Below, piece after piece: positions 8,509 to 16,522 of a stretch of 64,000 nucleotides of DNA (the stretch's first letter is position 1; the number at the start of each line of letters is the position of its first letter). The translations under genes were made by a program, and so were the position numbers. The DNA is from JAEUJM01 sp041908445 (GTDB lineage: Bacteria; Actinomycetota; Acidimicrobiia; Acidimicrobiales; DATDAH01): the NCBI GenBank assembly GCA_041908445.1, contig JAYRFK010000017.1:1-64000 (forward strand), given 5' to 3'. The notes beneath the pieces were generated by a model, which saw nothing but the letters and a program-made list of their open reading frames with translations, had not been told where the DNA came from and ran no database searches.

Positions 8509-9137
8509 GGATCGGTCGCCTCGCCGCGGCAGTGGGCTGTGGGATCGCAGGGGCGATCGCGTTCGGCTGGTACCGGCGCTGGCACCTGCGGTGGGGGGCG
8601 ACCGTCGACGAGGTGCAGGGGCCGCTGCCCGGCGACGCGATCGTTCCGGTGCCGCGGTTCGAGGCCACACGCGCGGTGACGATCGACGCCCCACCGGCGG
8701 CGGTGTGGCCCTGGCTGGCGCAGATCGGGCGAGGACGCGCCGGCTTCTACGCCTACGACCTCCTCGACAACGCCGGCGAGCCGAGCGCCGAACGCATCCT
8801 GCCGGAACACCAGCATCTGGCCGTCGGCGACCTGGCCGCACCGATGGCGCTGCCCGCGGACGACCGCAACAGCTTCCGGGTGTTCGGCTTCGAGGAGCCC
8901 GAGTGGCTGGGCTGGGCCAAGCCGGGATCGACCTGGGTCTGGGTGCTCCGGCCACTCGACGACGGACAGCGCACCCGCCTGGTCGTCCGCCTCAAGGCGA
9001 CCGATCGACTGCCCTGGTCGCTGGTCAGCGCCCCGTTGTTGGAGCTCGGCGACTTCCCGATGATGCGCAAAGAGCTCCTCGGCATCAAAGCCCGCGCCGA
9101 GGCCGGCGACGGCTCGGCGCTGACGGGAGGACGGTGA
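8505..9137 (+). CDS. SRPBCC-like protein with N-terminal membrane helix, copy 2
   Basis: This 210-aa paralogue of the preceding gene has a glycine-rich N-terminal helix (residues 5-22) followed by VTIDAPPAAVWPWLAQIGRGRAGFYAYDLLDNAG. Its GTG start overlaps the upstream stop as GTGA, so the two are translated together. Tandem duplication and divergence is the simplest origin. The pair may bind a hydrophobic ligand at the membrane; no direct functional evidence is visible. Confidence 0.8.
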   Translation: MRIGRLAAAVGCGIAGAIAFGWYRRWHLRWGATVDEVQGPLPGDAIVPVPRFEATRAVTIDAPPAAVWPWLAQIGRGRAGFYAYDLLDNAGEPSAERILPEHQHLAVGDLAAPMALPADDRNSFRVFGFEEPEWLGWAKPGSTWVWVLRPLDDGQRTRLVVRLKATDRLPWSLVSAPLLELGDFPMMRKELLGIKARAEAGDGSALTGGR

Positions 9138-9240
9138 TCGGTCGCTCCGTCCACCCCCGCGGCCGAAGCGGCGCCGGACGTCGGGGGCGGGTGACGGCGG
9201 CGGGCGTGGTTGGATGAGCGCTCCGGCGGACGCCGGCGCA

Positions 9241-9266
9241 CCCGAACCCGAACCCGAACCCGAACC
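9241..9266 (+). repeat. CCCGAA hexamer tandem repeat just 5' of an SDR gene
   Basis: Slightly more than four copies of the hexamer CCCGAA run in tandem directly before the Shine-Dalgarno site (GGAGGGGGA) of the gene starting at 9280. In the longer in-frame reading it would encode repeated Pro-Glu. Copy-number changes would alter spacing upstream of the ribosome-binding site but not the reading frame. Confidence 0.8.
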
Positions 9267-9279
9267 TGGAGGGGGACCC

Positions 9280-10077
9280 ATGGCCCGCGCACTCATCACC
9301 GGCTGCTCGACCGGCATCGGGCGGGCGACCGCGGTGGAGCTCACCCGCCGGGGGCACGAGGTGGTCGCCACCGCCCGCCGGCTCCCGACCCTGGAGGGCC
9401 TCGACGTGGCCGCCCGGCTCGAGCTCGACGTCGACGACGACGCCTCTGTGGCGGCGGCGGTCGCCGCCGCCGGCGAGGTCGACGTGCTGGTCAACAACGC
9501 CGGCTGGGAGGCCGGCGGTCCGGTCGAGCGGGTGCCCATCGACGCGGTCAGGGCCATGTTCGAGACCAACGTCTTCGGCCTCGTCCGCATGGTCCAGGCG
9601 CTGGCGCCGGCGATGCGCGAGCGGGGCACCGGCACCATCGTCAACGTGTCGTCGATGGCGGGCCGGGTGGCGGCGCCGCTCAACGGCCTCTACTCGGCGT
9701 CCAAGTTCGCGGTCGAGGCCCTCTCGGAGAGCCTCCACTACGAGCTCGGCCACTTCGGGATCCGCGTGGTGGTGATCGAGCCGGGCGAGATCGCCACCGC
9801 CTTCGGCGACAACGTGCGCCGCTTCGGCGAGGACACCGCCCCGTGGGACGAACTGCGGGCGGAGTGGGACCGGGCCTCCGGGCTGCTCGGGGGCGGCGAG
9901 CCCGCCCCGGGCCCCGAGCTGGTGGCCACCGCGATCGCCGAGGCCGTCGAGGCCGACGACCCGCCGCTGCGCATCCCCGTCGGCGCCGACGCCGAGCTCG
10001 TCGCCGCGGTGCGCTCGGCCAACGACGACGCCGCCTTCGAGGCCACCATGCGGGCGACGCTCGGCCTCACCTGGTAG
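9280..10077 (+). CDS. Short-chain dehydrogenase/reductase
   Basis: This 265-aa classical SDR shows TGCSTGIG, NNAG and YSASK with the upstream Ser of NVSS. Arg after beta-2 (ATARRLP) suggests NADP(H). The ATG at 9280 was chosen over the one at 9214 because a strong GGAGGGGGA lies just upstream and the alternative adds only a Pro-Glu repeat. The C-terminal region resembles SDRs of the oxidoreductase/retinol type. It has no obvious operon partner. Confidence 0.85.
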   Translation: MARALITGCSTGIGRATAVELTRRGHEVVATARRLPTLEGLDVAARLELDVDDDASVAAAVAAAGEVDVLVNNAGWEAGGPVERVPIDAVRAMFETNVFGLVRMVQALAPAMRERGTGTIVNVSSMAGRVAAPLNGLYSASKFAVEALSESLHYELGHFGIRVVVIEPGEIATAFGDNVRRFGEDTAPWDELRAEWDRASGLLGGGEPAPGPELVATAIAEAVEADDPPLRIPVGADAELVAAVRSANDDAAFEATMRATLGLTW

Positions 10078-10149
10078 GGCCGCACGAGCCGACCGGGCCG
10101 AGCACGGACCTTCGACCCTTCCTCGAGCGCCCGCTCGGGCGCATGATCG

Positions 10150-10168
10150 AGGTGTCGTCAAGACACCT
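10150..10168. promoter_or_regulatory. Perfect 7-bp inverted repeat in the leader of the M23-NHL gene
   Basis: AGGTGTC, a five-base spacer GTCAA and GACACCT form a perfect palindrome 28 bases upstream of the ATG at 10197. The Shine-Dalgarno GAGGAGG lies between them. It may be a leader hairpin or a repressor site. It matches no riboswitch I know. Confidence 0.45.
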
Positions 10169-10196
10169 GGGACTCCCATGAGAGGAGGTCGAGGCG

Positions 10197-12929
10197 ATGC
10201 GTCGGCTGACCCGAAGCGCCCGAGTGGTGCTGGCGGCCAGCCTGGTGCTCCTCCTCGGAGCGACGCTGTTTCCCCGCGTCGGGGCCGATGAGAGCGACGC
10301 GGTGGCGGCGGCCACCGCGACCGTCACGTTCGCGTGTGGCGAACGCACGGTGCCGCTCGTGGTGGACGCGTGGGTCGACCCGGCGGAGGTCCCGGACGGC
10401 GGCTCGGTGAACGTGGCGTGGACCGTGACGCTGCCGAGCGCCGACCAACTGCTCGCCGGTGAGCAGCTCGTGGTCACGTTCCCACTCCCGGCGGAGGCGA
10501 TCGTCGCCGAGGCCGACGTGGCCGCGCTCGGCGGCGTCGACGGCACGGGGTGGACGGTCGCGAACGGGCAGCTGACCGTCGACCTCGGTCTGACCGGCGG
10601 CCCCGACCCCGTGCGGGCCACGGTGACGGCGTCGGTGGACCTGCGGGCCGGCGTCGCGCCGGCCGTGATCTCGTTCGGCGCGCCGAATGCGCTCGTCCTG
10701 GTCGGTGCGGGTCCGGGGGGTGGCGACCTCACGTGCTCACCGACCGCACCCGTGGCCGCGCTGGTGGAGGTGGTCGTGTCCCAGGTGACCGTCCCCACCA
10801 GCGCGCCGACGACGTCCGTCCCGACCACGTCGCCACCCAGCACCTCGCCACCCACCACCTCGGTCACGACCCCGCCGCCCACCACGAGCACCACGAGGCC
10901 GCACGACCCCGCGGCCGGTGGCGACGCGCCGGCGGCGACGCCGCCGGACCCGTCCGAGGTGCCCTCGGTGCCCCCGGGACGGGGGCCGGCCAGCCAGGTC
11001 GTCACCGGCGACGTCGACGGCGCCCGGACCCGCCTGACGACGATGCAGGACCGCCTGGCCGCCTCGGACGCCGATCTGGCCGATCTGCGGCAACGGTCGG
11101 CCGCGATCGAACGGGGCCTGCGCCGCCTCGAGGACGAGCGCCGCCAGATGGCCGACAAGCTCCTCAGCCGGGCCCGGGACCTCGACGCCCTGCTGGCCGC
11201 CACCTACATCGCCGCCGTCGATGCCGAGGTCACGCCCGAGGTGCCCGACACGGGCACGGTCCCGCTCGCGACGGCGCTCGACCACGCCCGGCGTGAGTAC
11301 GAGCGCCTCCTGGGGCGAGAGGCCGAGGTGATGGCGCAACTGAGCGACATCGCCACGGAACGGGCTGAGGGGCGGCGGTCGCTCGACCAGGCGCGCGCCG
11401 ACCACCAGGACCTGCACGCGGCCGTGACCGACGGCCGGCGTCAGGTCGAGACCTTCCGGCTCGGCGGCGATCTGGCCGTCACCGGGTTCCACTTCCCGGT
11501 CGCGGGCCCGCACGACTTCAGCGACACGTGGCACGCCCCCCGCTCGGGCGGGCGCCTGCACGAGGGGACCGACATCTTCGCCTCCGAGGGCACGCCGCTG
11601 CGGGCCGTCGAGCGGGGTGTGCTGGCGGACGTGGGCACCAACTCCCTCGGCGGGATCAAGCTCTGGCTGGTCGGGGAGAGCGGTACGCACTACTACTACG
11701 CCCACCTCAGCGCGTACGCGCCCGGCGTGGCCGACGGCCTGCTCGTCGGCGCCGGCGAGGTGATCGGGTACGTCGGTCACACCGGCAACGCCCGCACCAC
11801 ACCGTCGCACGTGCACTTCGAAGTGCACCCGGCGGGCGGCGATGCCGTCGACGGCTACCCGCTCCTGGCCGCGGCCGACGGCACCCGCGCCCCGTCGGTC
11901 GACCCTGGCTCGGCCGGGTCGACCACGGCGGCCGCGGGCCCCGTGACGCCATCGACCACGACCACGACCGCCACGACCGCCACGACCGCCACGGCCGTCC
12001 CGACCACACCCACGACGGCCGCGGCGCCGCCGGCCTCCGGCGGGAGCTCCGAGGGCGAGGACGAGCACGCGGTCGGTGGGTCGGCGCCCGTCCCCCGGCC
12101 GGCCTGGGGCGACGGTGGCCGTGCCCGCGCCGGAGCGCGTCCGGTGGCGGTGGCGGTGGGGCCGGACGGTCGTGGGTACGTGGTCGACGTGGCCGGTGAC
12201 CGTGTCGTCGTCCTCGCGGCCGACGGGTCCCGTGTCGGTGCGTTCGGCGGGCCGGGCAGCGCCGAGGGCCGCTTCCACGAGCCGCGCGGTGTCGCGGTGG
12301 CGCCGGACGGAACGGTCTACGTGGCCGACACCGGCAACAACCGCATCCAGCACTTCAGCGCCGAGGGCGACCTGCTCGGTGCGTGGGGCGAGACCGGATC
12401 GCGCGAGGGCAGGTTCAACGAGCCCACCGGGGTGGCGGTGGACGGCCGAGGTCGCGTGTTCGTGGTGGACCGCCTCAACAACCGGGTCCAGGTCTTCGAC
12501 GGCGGTGGTCGGCCCCTCCGGTCCTGGGGCGGCTTCGGGGCCGAGCCCGGTCGGTTCGCGAACCCCACCGGCCTCTCGATCGGTCCGGACGGCGACGTGT
12601 ACGTGGCCGACACCTTCAACGCTCGGATCCAGCGCTTCACCGCTCGTGGGACCTACGTGGGCGAGTGGGTGGGTCGCCTGCGCCGGCCCGTCGGCGTGGT
12701 CGTGACGGCCGGCGGCGAGCTCCTGGTCGCCGACGACGCGGCTCGCCCGGTCCGCCAGCTCGACTCGGCGGGGCACCAGATCGTGGCCTGGGGCGGCGCC
12801 TCGGAAGGCGAGGGGCTCCAGCGGGTGCGGGGCTTGGCCCTCGACGGTGCCGGACGCCTCTACCTCGCCGCCGACGGGGCGGTGCTGGCGTACAAAGGCG
12901 ACGGCGCCGGCGGGGCGGCGTCGCCCTGA
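10197..12929 (+). CDS. Secreted M23 (LytM) metallopeptidase fused to a C-terminal NHL beta-propeller
   Basis: A 910-aa exported protein. Residues 1-30 form a signal peptide (ending PRVGADES); 40-190 a beta-rich domain; 197-240 a Thr/Ser/Pro linker; 275-335 and 360-420 coiled coils as in EnvC/NlpD-like hydrolases. Residues 430-555 are an M23 peptidase with intact zinc and catalytic residues H455-x3-D459, H503 and H538-x-H540. A second Thr-rich linker (585-615) leads to about five NHL repeats (640-905), for example VYVADTGNNRIQ and VYVADTFNARIQ. It probably cleaves peptidoglycan cross-links. The fused propeller may bind wall or substrate. RBS GAGGAGG. Confidence 0.9.
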   Translation: MRRLTRSARVVLAASLVLLLGATLFPRVGADESDAVAAATATVTFACGERTVPLVVDAWVDPAEVPDGGSVNVAWTVTLPSADQLLAGEQLVVTFPLPAEAIVAEADVAALGGVDGTGWTVANGQLTVDLGLTGGPDPVRATVTASVDLRAGVAPAVISFGAPNALVLVGAGPGGGDLTCSPTAPVAALVEVVVSQVTVPTSAPTTSVPTTSPPSTSPPTTSVTTPPPTTSTTRPHDPAAGGDAPAATPPDPSEVPSVPPGRGPASQVVTGDVDGARTRLTTMQDRLAASDADLADLRQRSAAIERGLRRLEDERRQMADKLLSRARDLDALLAATYIAAVDAEVTPEVPDTGTVPLATALDHARREYERLLGREAEVMAQLSDIATERAEGRRSLDQARADHQDLHAAVTDGRRQVETFRLGGDLAVTGFHFPVAGPHDFSDTWHAPRSGGRLHEGTDIFASEGTPLRAVERGVLADVGTNSLGGIKLWLVGESGTHYYYAHLSAYAPGVADGLLVGAGEVIGYVGHTGNARTTPSHVHFEVHPAGGDAVDGYPLLAAADGTRAPSVDPGSAGSTTAAAGPVTPSTTTTTATTATTATAVPTTPTTAAAPPASGGSSEGEDEHAVGGSAPVPRPAWGDGGRARAGARPVAVAVGPDGRGYVVDVAGDRVVVLAADGSRVGAFGGPGSAEGRFHEPRGVAVAPDGTVYVADTGNNRIQHFSAEGDLLGAWGETGSREGRFNEPTGVAVDGRGRVFVVDRLNNRVQVFDGGGRPLRSWGGFGAEPGRFANPTGLSIGPDGDVYVADTFNARIQRFTARGTYVGEWVGRLRRPVGVVVTAGGELLVADDAARPVRQLDSAGHQIVAWGGASEGEGLQRVRGLALDGAGRLYLAADGAVLAYKGDGAGGAASP

Positions 12930-13103
12930 GCGTCCCGTCGCGGCGGGGCCGGCGGGTGCCCCCGCCCCCGTTGCGCTCCCTCAGGTCTCGGGGCGGACCG
13001 GGACGCCGAGGGGCGGCACCCGTTCCTCGGCCGGCAGGCCGGACCAGTCGCTGGTGTCCCGTGGCCCTGCCGCCGGCGCCACCGTGACGGGGATGTCGGT
13101 GAG

Positions 13104-13334
13104 GTGGGCCATGCCCGGGGCGAGCTCTGCTTCTGGTGGTCGCTGTTCCTCTTCGGGCTGGCGGCGGCGCCGAGCTACTGGTGGACGGTCGTCGGGGCGG
13201 TCTCGATCTCGGTCATGTTCGCGGCGGCGTCGATCCCCATGATCGAGAAGCGCAGTGCCGAGCGTCGTCCCGCCTGGGCCGACGACGCCCGGCGCACGTC
13301 GGTGCTGGTGCCCCGCCCGCCCCGTCGCGCCTGA
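13104..13334 (+). pseudogene. C-terminal remnant of a DUF1295 (steroid 5-alpha-reductase-like) membrane protein
   Basis: The 76 readable residues match only the C-terminus of DUF1295 proteins: GELCFWWSLFLFGLAAAPSYWW, a membrane segment, IPMIEKRSAERRP and RRTSVLVPRPPR. Normal members have about 250-300 residues, and the usual RHPNYFGE start of this segment is broken just upstream (residues 3-7). No matching N-terminal part lies in 12930-13103 in any frame. The fragment has no good ribosome-binding site. A deletion or rearrangement junction near 13110 is likely. Confidence 0.75.
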
Positions 13335-13416
13335 CGGGCCAACCGGACACCCGGCACGCCGGCGCCCCGGTCGGTAGGTTGCGGCCCGCACCCAGCGACG
13401 AGGCGAGGAGCGGGCG

Positions 13417-13884
13417 ATGGCGGGCAGGGACACGTTCACGATCGAGCGGTCGACGACGATCGGGGCGCCGGCGGCGGCGATCTTCGAGCGCCTGGTCGAC
13501 TTCCACCGCTGGGGCGAGTGGTCGCCGTGGGAGGACCTCGACCCCGCGATGGCCCGCACCTTCTCCGGCGCCGAGGCGGGTGTCGGCGCGGTCTACGAGT
13601 GGAGCGGGAACAAGAAGGCAGGGTCGGGGCGCATGGAGGTGCTGGAGGCCGACGCCCCCGGTGCCGCGACCATCGACCTGCAGTTCCTGAAGCCCTTCAA
13701 GGCCCACAACGTCATCCGCTTCACGCTGGTCGAGGACGTCGGCGCCACCGCGGTGACGTGGACGATGACCGGGCCCACGACCTTCATGACCAAGGTGATG
13801 GGGATCTTCAAGAGCATGGACTCGATGGTCGGCCCCGACTTCGAGAAGGGCCTGGCGCAGCTGAAGGCGGCCGCCGAGGGCTGA
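13417..13884 (+). CDS. SRPBCC family protein
   Basis: This 155-aa protein has the typical start FTIERSTTIGAPAAAIFERLVDFHRWGEWSPWEDLDP and the C-terminal helix DFEKGLAQLKAAAEG of polyketide-cyclase/START-like proteins (PF10604). GGAGC lies upstream of the ATG. It probably binds a small hydrophobic ligand. It is convergent with the FDOR-B gene at 13903. It is unrelated in detail to the membrane-anchored pair at 7858-9137. Confidence 0.85.
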   Translation: MAGRDTFTIERSTTIGAPAAAIFERLVDFHRWGEWSPWEDLDPAMARTFSGAEAGVGAVYEWSGNKKAGSGRMEVLEADAPGAATIDLQFLKPFKAHNVIRFTLVEDVGATAVTWTMTGPTTFMTKVMGIFKSMDSMVGPDFEKGLAQLKAAAEG

Positions 13885-13902
13885 GCGGGCCGGCCCTGCC
13901 GG

Positions 13903-14292
13903 TCAGGCGCGGCCGAGGATCCGCTCGACCCGGAGCTCGATGGCGACCCGATCCTCGCGCTCGCGCGGGGCCTGGTAGCGCTCGCCGTAGCGGCGCTCTG
14001 CCTCCGCCACCCGGGCGGGGTCGTCGGTGACCGTCGCGGTGCCCTCCAGGGTCAACCAGCGGCCGCCGTCGAGCTGGCTCACCGCGGCTCGGCCCCCGCC
14101 CGCGAGGTTGCGGGCCTTGCGGGACGAGCGGGCGGTGATGATGCGGACGACGTGGGTCTCGGGGTCGTAGGAGAACCCCACGGGCACCACGTGGGGGGAC
14201 CCGTCGGGCCGCAGCGTGGTCAGGGTGGCGAGGTGGCGCTCGGTCAGGAAGCGGAGCACCGCCGGCCCGGGGTCGTCGACGTCGATGGCCAC
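13903..14292 (-). CDS. FDOR-B/PPOX-class F420-dependent oxidoreductase
   Basis: This 129-aa split-barrel protein shows HLATLTTLRPDGSPHVVPVGFSYDPETHVVRI and RKARNLAGGGRAAVSQLDGGRWLTLEGTATV, the Rv1155-like pattern of pyridoxamine-phosphate-oxidase-fold F420 enzymes. It probably binds F420 or FMN. The GTG start is supported by the -10 box TAGGTT (14300-14305) seven bases upstream and the lack of a Shine-Dalgarno site, so the mRNA is likely leaderless. Confidence 0.87.
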   Translation of the reverse strand: MAIDVDDPGPAVLRFLTERHLATLTTLRPDGSPHVVPVGFSYDPETHVVRIITARSSRKARNLAGGGRAAVSQLDGGRWLTLEGTATVTDDPARVAEAERRYGERYQAPREREDRVAIELRVERILGRA

Positions 14293-14360
14293 GGCGGCGA
14301 ACCTACCGTCGGGCCCGGCCGGCTTCCGGGTCGGGGAGCGGACCGGCCAAGATCGTGGCC

Positions 14361-14948
14361 ATGGCCGACCCCCACGGCGTGGCGCCCGGCGCGGGCGACG
14401 AGCACCACGAGCACCACGAGCACCACCATCCCGAGGGCACGGCGCCGTTCCTGCCCGAGTCGTGGTGGGGCCTCAGCCTCCTGCGCCGACGCGAGATCGC
14501 CTTCGGGCTGGTCATCGTGGCGGTCCTCGGGCTCGCGCTCGTCGGCTACCTCGTCCTCGGCGGGAGCGGGAGCGGGGAGGACGCCAGCGGCACGCAGGAG
14601 GCGGCGGCGGACACGACCCCCACGACGGCACCCGTCGCCGGCGCCACGCCGAGCGCCACGGTCCCCGACACCGACCCGTCGCAGTACGTGGCCTCGATGT
14701 CGCCGCAGCGGGTCGAGACCTTCAACTCGATCGCCATGTGCGAGTCGAGCGGCGACTGGTCCGCCGACACCGGCAACGGCTTCTACGGCGGCCTGCAGTT
14801 CACCCTCGACTCGTGGGAGCTCGTGGGCGGCTCCGGCAACCCGGCCGACACCAGCCAGGACGAGCAGATCATGCGGGGCAGCCTCCTCCAGTCCCACCAG
14901 GGCTGGGTGGCGTGGCCCCGGTGCGCCGCCCAGCTCGGCCTGACCTGA
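14361..14948 (+). CDS. Membrane-anchored Rpf-like transglycosylase with His-rich N-terminus
   Basis: This 195-aa protein has a cytoplasmic start with EHHEHHEHHHP (9-bp DNA repeats), a membrane helix near residues 46-66, a Thr/Pro/Ala linker and a C-terminal resuscitation-promoting-factor domain (PF06737). The domain runs from IAMCESSGDWSADTGNGFYGGLQFTL to LLQSHQGWVAWPRCAAQLG; E in CESSG is the expected catalytic Glu. It should cut glycan strands of peptidoglycan. The start at 14361 is chosen because the box CAAGAT (14348-14353) ends seven bases before it. A family-typical signal peptide is replaced by the membrane anchor. Confidence 0.85.
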   Translation: MADPHGVAPGAGDEHHEHHEHHHPEGTAPFLPESWWGLSLLRRREIAFGLVIVAVLGLALVGYLVLGGSGSGEDASGTQEAAADTTPTTAPVAGATPSATVPDTDPSQYVASMSPQRVETFNSIAMCESSGDWSADTGNGFYGGLQFTLDSWELVGGSGNPADTSQDEQIMRGSLLQSHQGWVAWPRCAAQLGLT

Positions 14949-14961
14949 GCGACCGCGCCGA

Positions 14962-15351
14962 TCAGTCGGCGAGGGCGGTGAGGGCGCTTCCGATGCGCTC
15001 GCGGGCCTCGTCCGCCACCGGACGCAACTCGTCGCGGTCGACGAGGGTCGCCATCACGCCGGGGTCGAGCGCCTCCACCAGCACCCCGTCGCCCGTCTCG
15101 CGCACGACCACGTTGCACGGCAGCAGCACGCCGATCTGGGGCTCGACGTCCAGGGCGCGCGACGCGAGGCCGGGGTTGCAGGCGCCGATGATGACGTAGG
15201 GCGCCATGTCCTTGTCGATCTTCGCCTTGAGGGTCGCGGCGACATCGATCTCGGTCAGGGTGCCGAAGCCCTGCTCGGCCAGGGCCGCCTTGACCCGCTC
15301 GAGCACCTCGGCGAATGGTGCAGACAGCAGCACAGCCTCTTCGAAGACCAC
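14962..15351 (-). CDS. DUF302 family protein
   Basis: This 129-aa protein matches DUF302 (PF03625): an N-terminal alpha/beta half (APFAEVLERVKAALAEQGFGTLTEIDV) and the conserved YVIIGACNPGLASRALDVEPQIGVLLPCNVVV. GGAGG eight bases upstream of the GTG at 15351 sets the start. DUF302 proteins are small dimeric proteins of unknown function, often near redox or metal genes. It is convergent with the Rpf-like gene. Confidence 0.85.
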   Translation of the reverse strand: MVFEEAVLLSAPFAEVLERVKAALAEQGFGTLTEIDVAATLKAKIDKDMAPYVIIGACNPGLASRALDVEPQIGVLLPCNVVVRETGDGVLVEALDPGVMATLVDRDELRPVADEARERIGSALTALAD

Positions 15352-15517
15352 GGGGACCACCTCCTGGACCGCCGGCGGCGCCGGTCGGTCGGTTGACCCC
15401 CTCACCGTACGGGCGGACCACGCGCCTCCCAAGGGACCTTGGTCACTGCGGTCCCTAGGATCACCCCGAGCGAGCGCCGCCGGCCCCGGCCGTCGGACCG
15501 ATCCGAAGGAGAACCCC

Positions 15518-16513
15518 GTGCGCGCCGTCCTGTCCAACGAGCCCGGCGGTCCTGACACCCTCGTCGTGGCCGAGATCCCCGCCCCCGAGCCCCGGGCGGG
15601 CGAGGTCGTCATCGACGTCGAGGCGGTGGCGGTCAACTACCCCGACGTCCTCATCATCGAGGACCTGTACCAGTTCAAGCCCCGCCGGCCCTTCTCGCCG
15701 GGCGCCGAGGTCGCCGGGCGGGTGTCGGCCCTGGGGGAGGGCGTGTCCACGCCGGCGGTCGGCGACCGGGTGCTCGTGGTCCCGGGCCACGGCGGCAAGG
15801 TCGAGCAGCTCGCCACGCGGGCCGACGCCTGCATCCCGATCCCCGACTCGATGCCCTCCGACGACGCCGCCGCGCTGCTGATGACCTACGGCACCAGCCA
15901 CTACGCCCTCAAGGACCGTGCGCACGCCCAGCCGGGCGAGTCCGTGTTCGTGCTCGGCGCCGCCGGTGGCGTCGGCCTCGCCGCGGTGCAGCTCGGCACG
16001 GCCATGGGGCTGACGGTGATCGCCGGCGCCAGCAGCCAGGAGAAGGTCGACCTGTGCCTGGCCCACGGTGCCGACGCCGGCATCGTCTACCCCCGTCAGC
16101 CCCTCGACCGCGCGCAGCAGAAGGCGCTGTCCGAGGAGATCAAGGCGGCCGGCGGTGGCGGCGTCGACATCGTCTACGACGCGGTCGGCGGTGACTACGC
16201 CGAGCCCGCCGTGCGTGCCCTCAACTGGGAGGGCCGCTTCCTCGTCGTCGGCTTCCCGGCCGGCATCCCCGCCCTCCCGCTCAACCTCACCCTGCTGAAG
16301 TCCTGCCAGATCGTCGGCGTCTTCTGGGGCGCCTTCGTGATGAGCCAGCCGGAGGCGAACGCGGCCAACCTGGCCGAGCTGTTCGCGCTCTACGAGGAGG
16401 GGAAGATCAAGCCCCACATCTCCGAGCGGTTCCCGCTCGAGCGCTCGGCCGACGCCATCCGCGTGCTCGCGGAACGGCGGGCCGAGGGCAAGGTCGTCGT
16501 CACCGTCCCCTGA
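15518..16513 (+). CDS. NADPH:quinone oxidoreductase-type MDR protein
   Basis: This 331-aa zinc-independent medium-chain reductase has an N-terminal GroES-like domain (VAVNYPDVLIIEDLYQFKP) and a Rossmann domain (VFVLGAAGGVGLAAVQLGTAMG), and it lacks the Cys cluster of zinc alcohol dehydrogenases. It probably reduces quinones or enones with NADPH. The GTG start has AAGGAGAA upstream, and a TAGGAT box lies near 15457. It stands alone and converges on the HD-domain gene, ten bases away. Confidence 0.87.
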   Translation: MRAVLSNEPGGPDTLVVAEIPAPEPRAGEVVIDVEAVAVNYPDVLIIEDLYQFKPRRPFSPGAEVAGRVSALGEGVSTPAVGDRVLVVPGHGGKVEQLATRADACIPIPDSMPSDDAAALLMTYGTSHYALKDRAHAQPGESVFVLGAAGGVGLAAVQLGTAMGLTVIAGASSQEKVDLCLAHGADAGIVYPRQPLDRAQQKALSEEIKAAGGGGVDIVYDAVGGDYAEPAVRALNWEGRFLVVGFPAGIPALPLNLTLLKSCQIVGVFWGAFVMSQPEANAANLAELFALYEEGKIKPHISERFPLERSADAIRVLAERRAEGKVVVTVP

Positions 16514-16522
16514 CGGCGCGGG

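Noticed and set aside
11955..12010. Nine-base tandem repeats (CCACGACCG-like) within a coding region
   Set aside because: They encode the Thr/Ala linker of the M23-NHL protein and are ordinary for such linkers.
12981..13559. A 192-codon minus-strand frame
   Set aside because: It crosses the DUF1295 remnant and the SRPBCC gene in antisense. Only its last 43 codons look at all protein-like, and they were kept as an observation.
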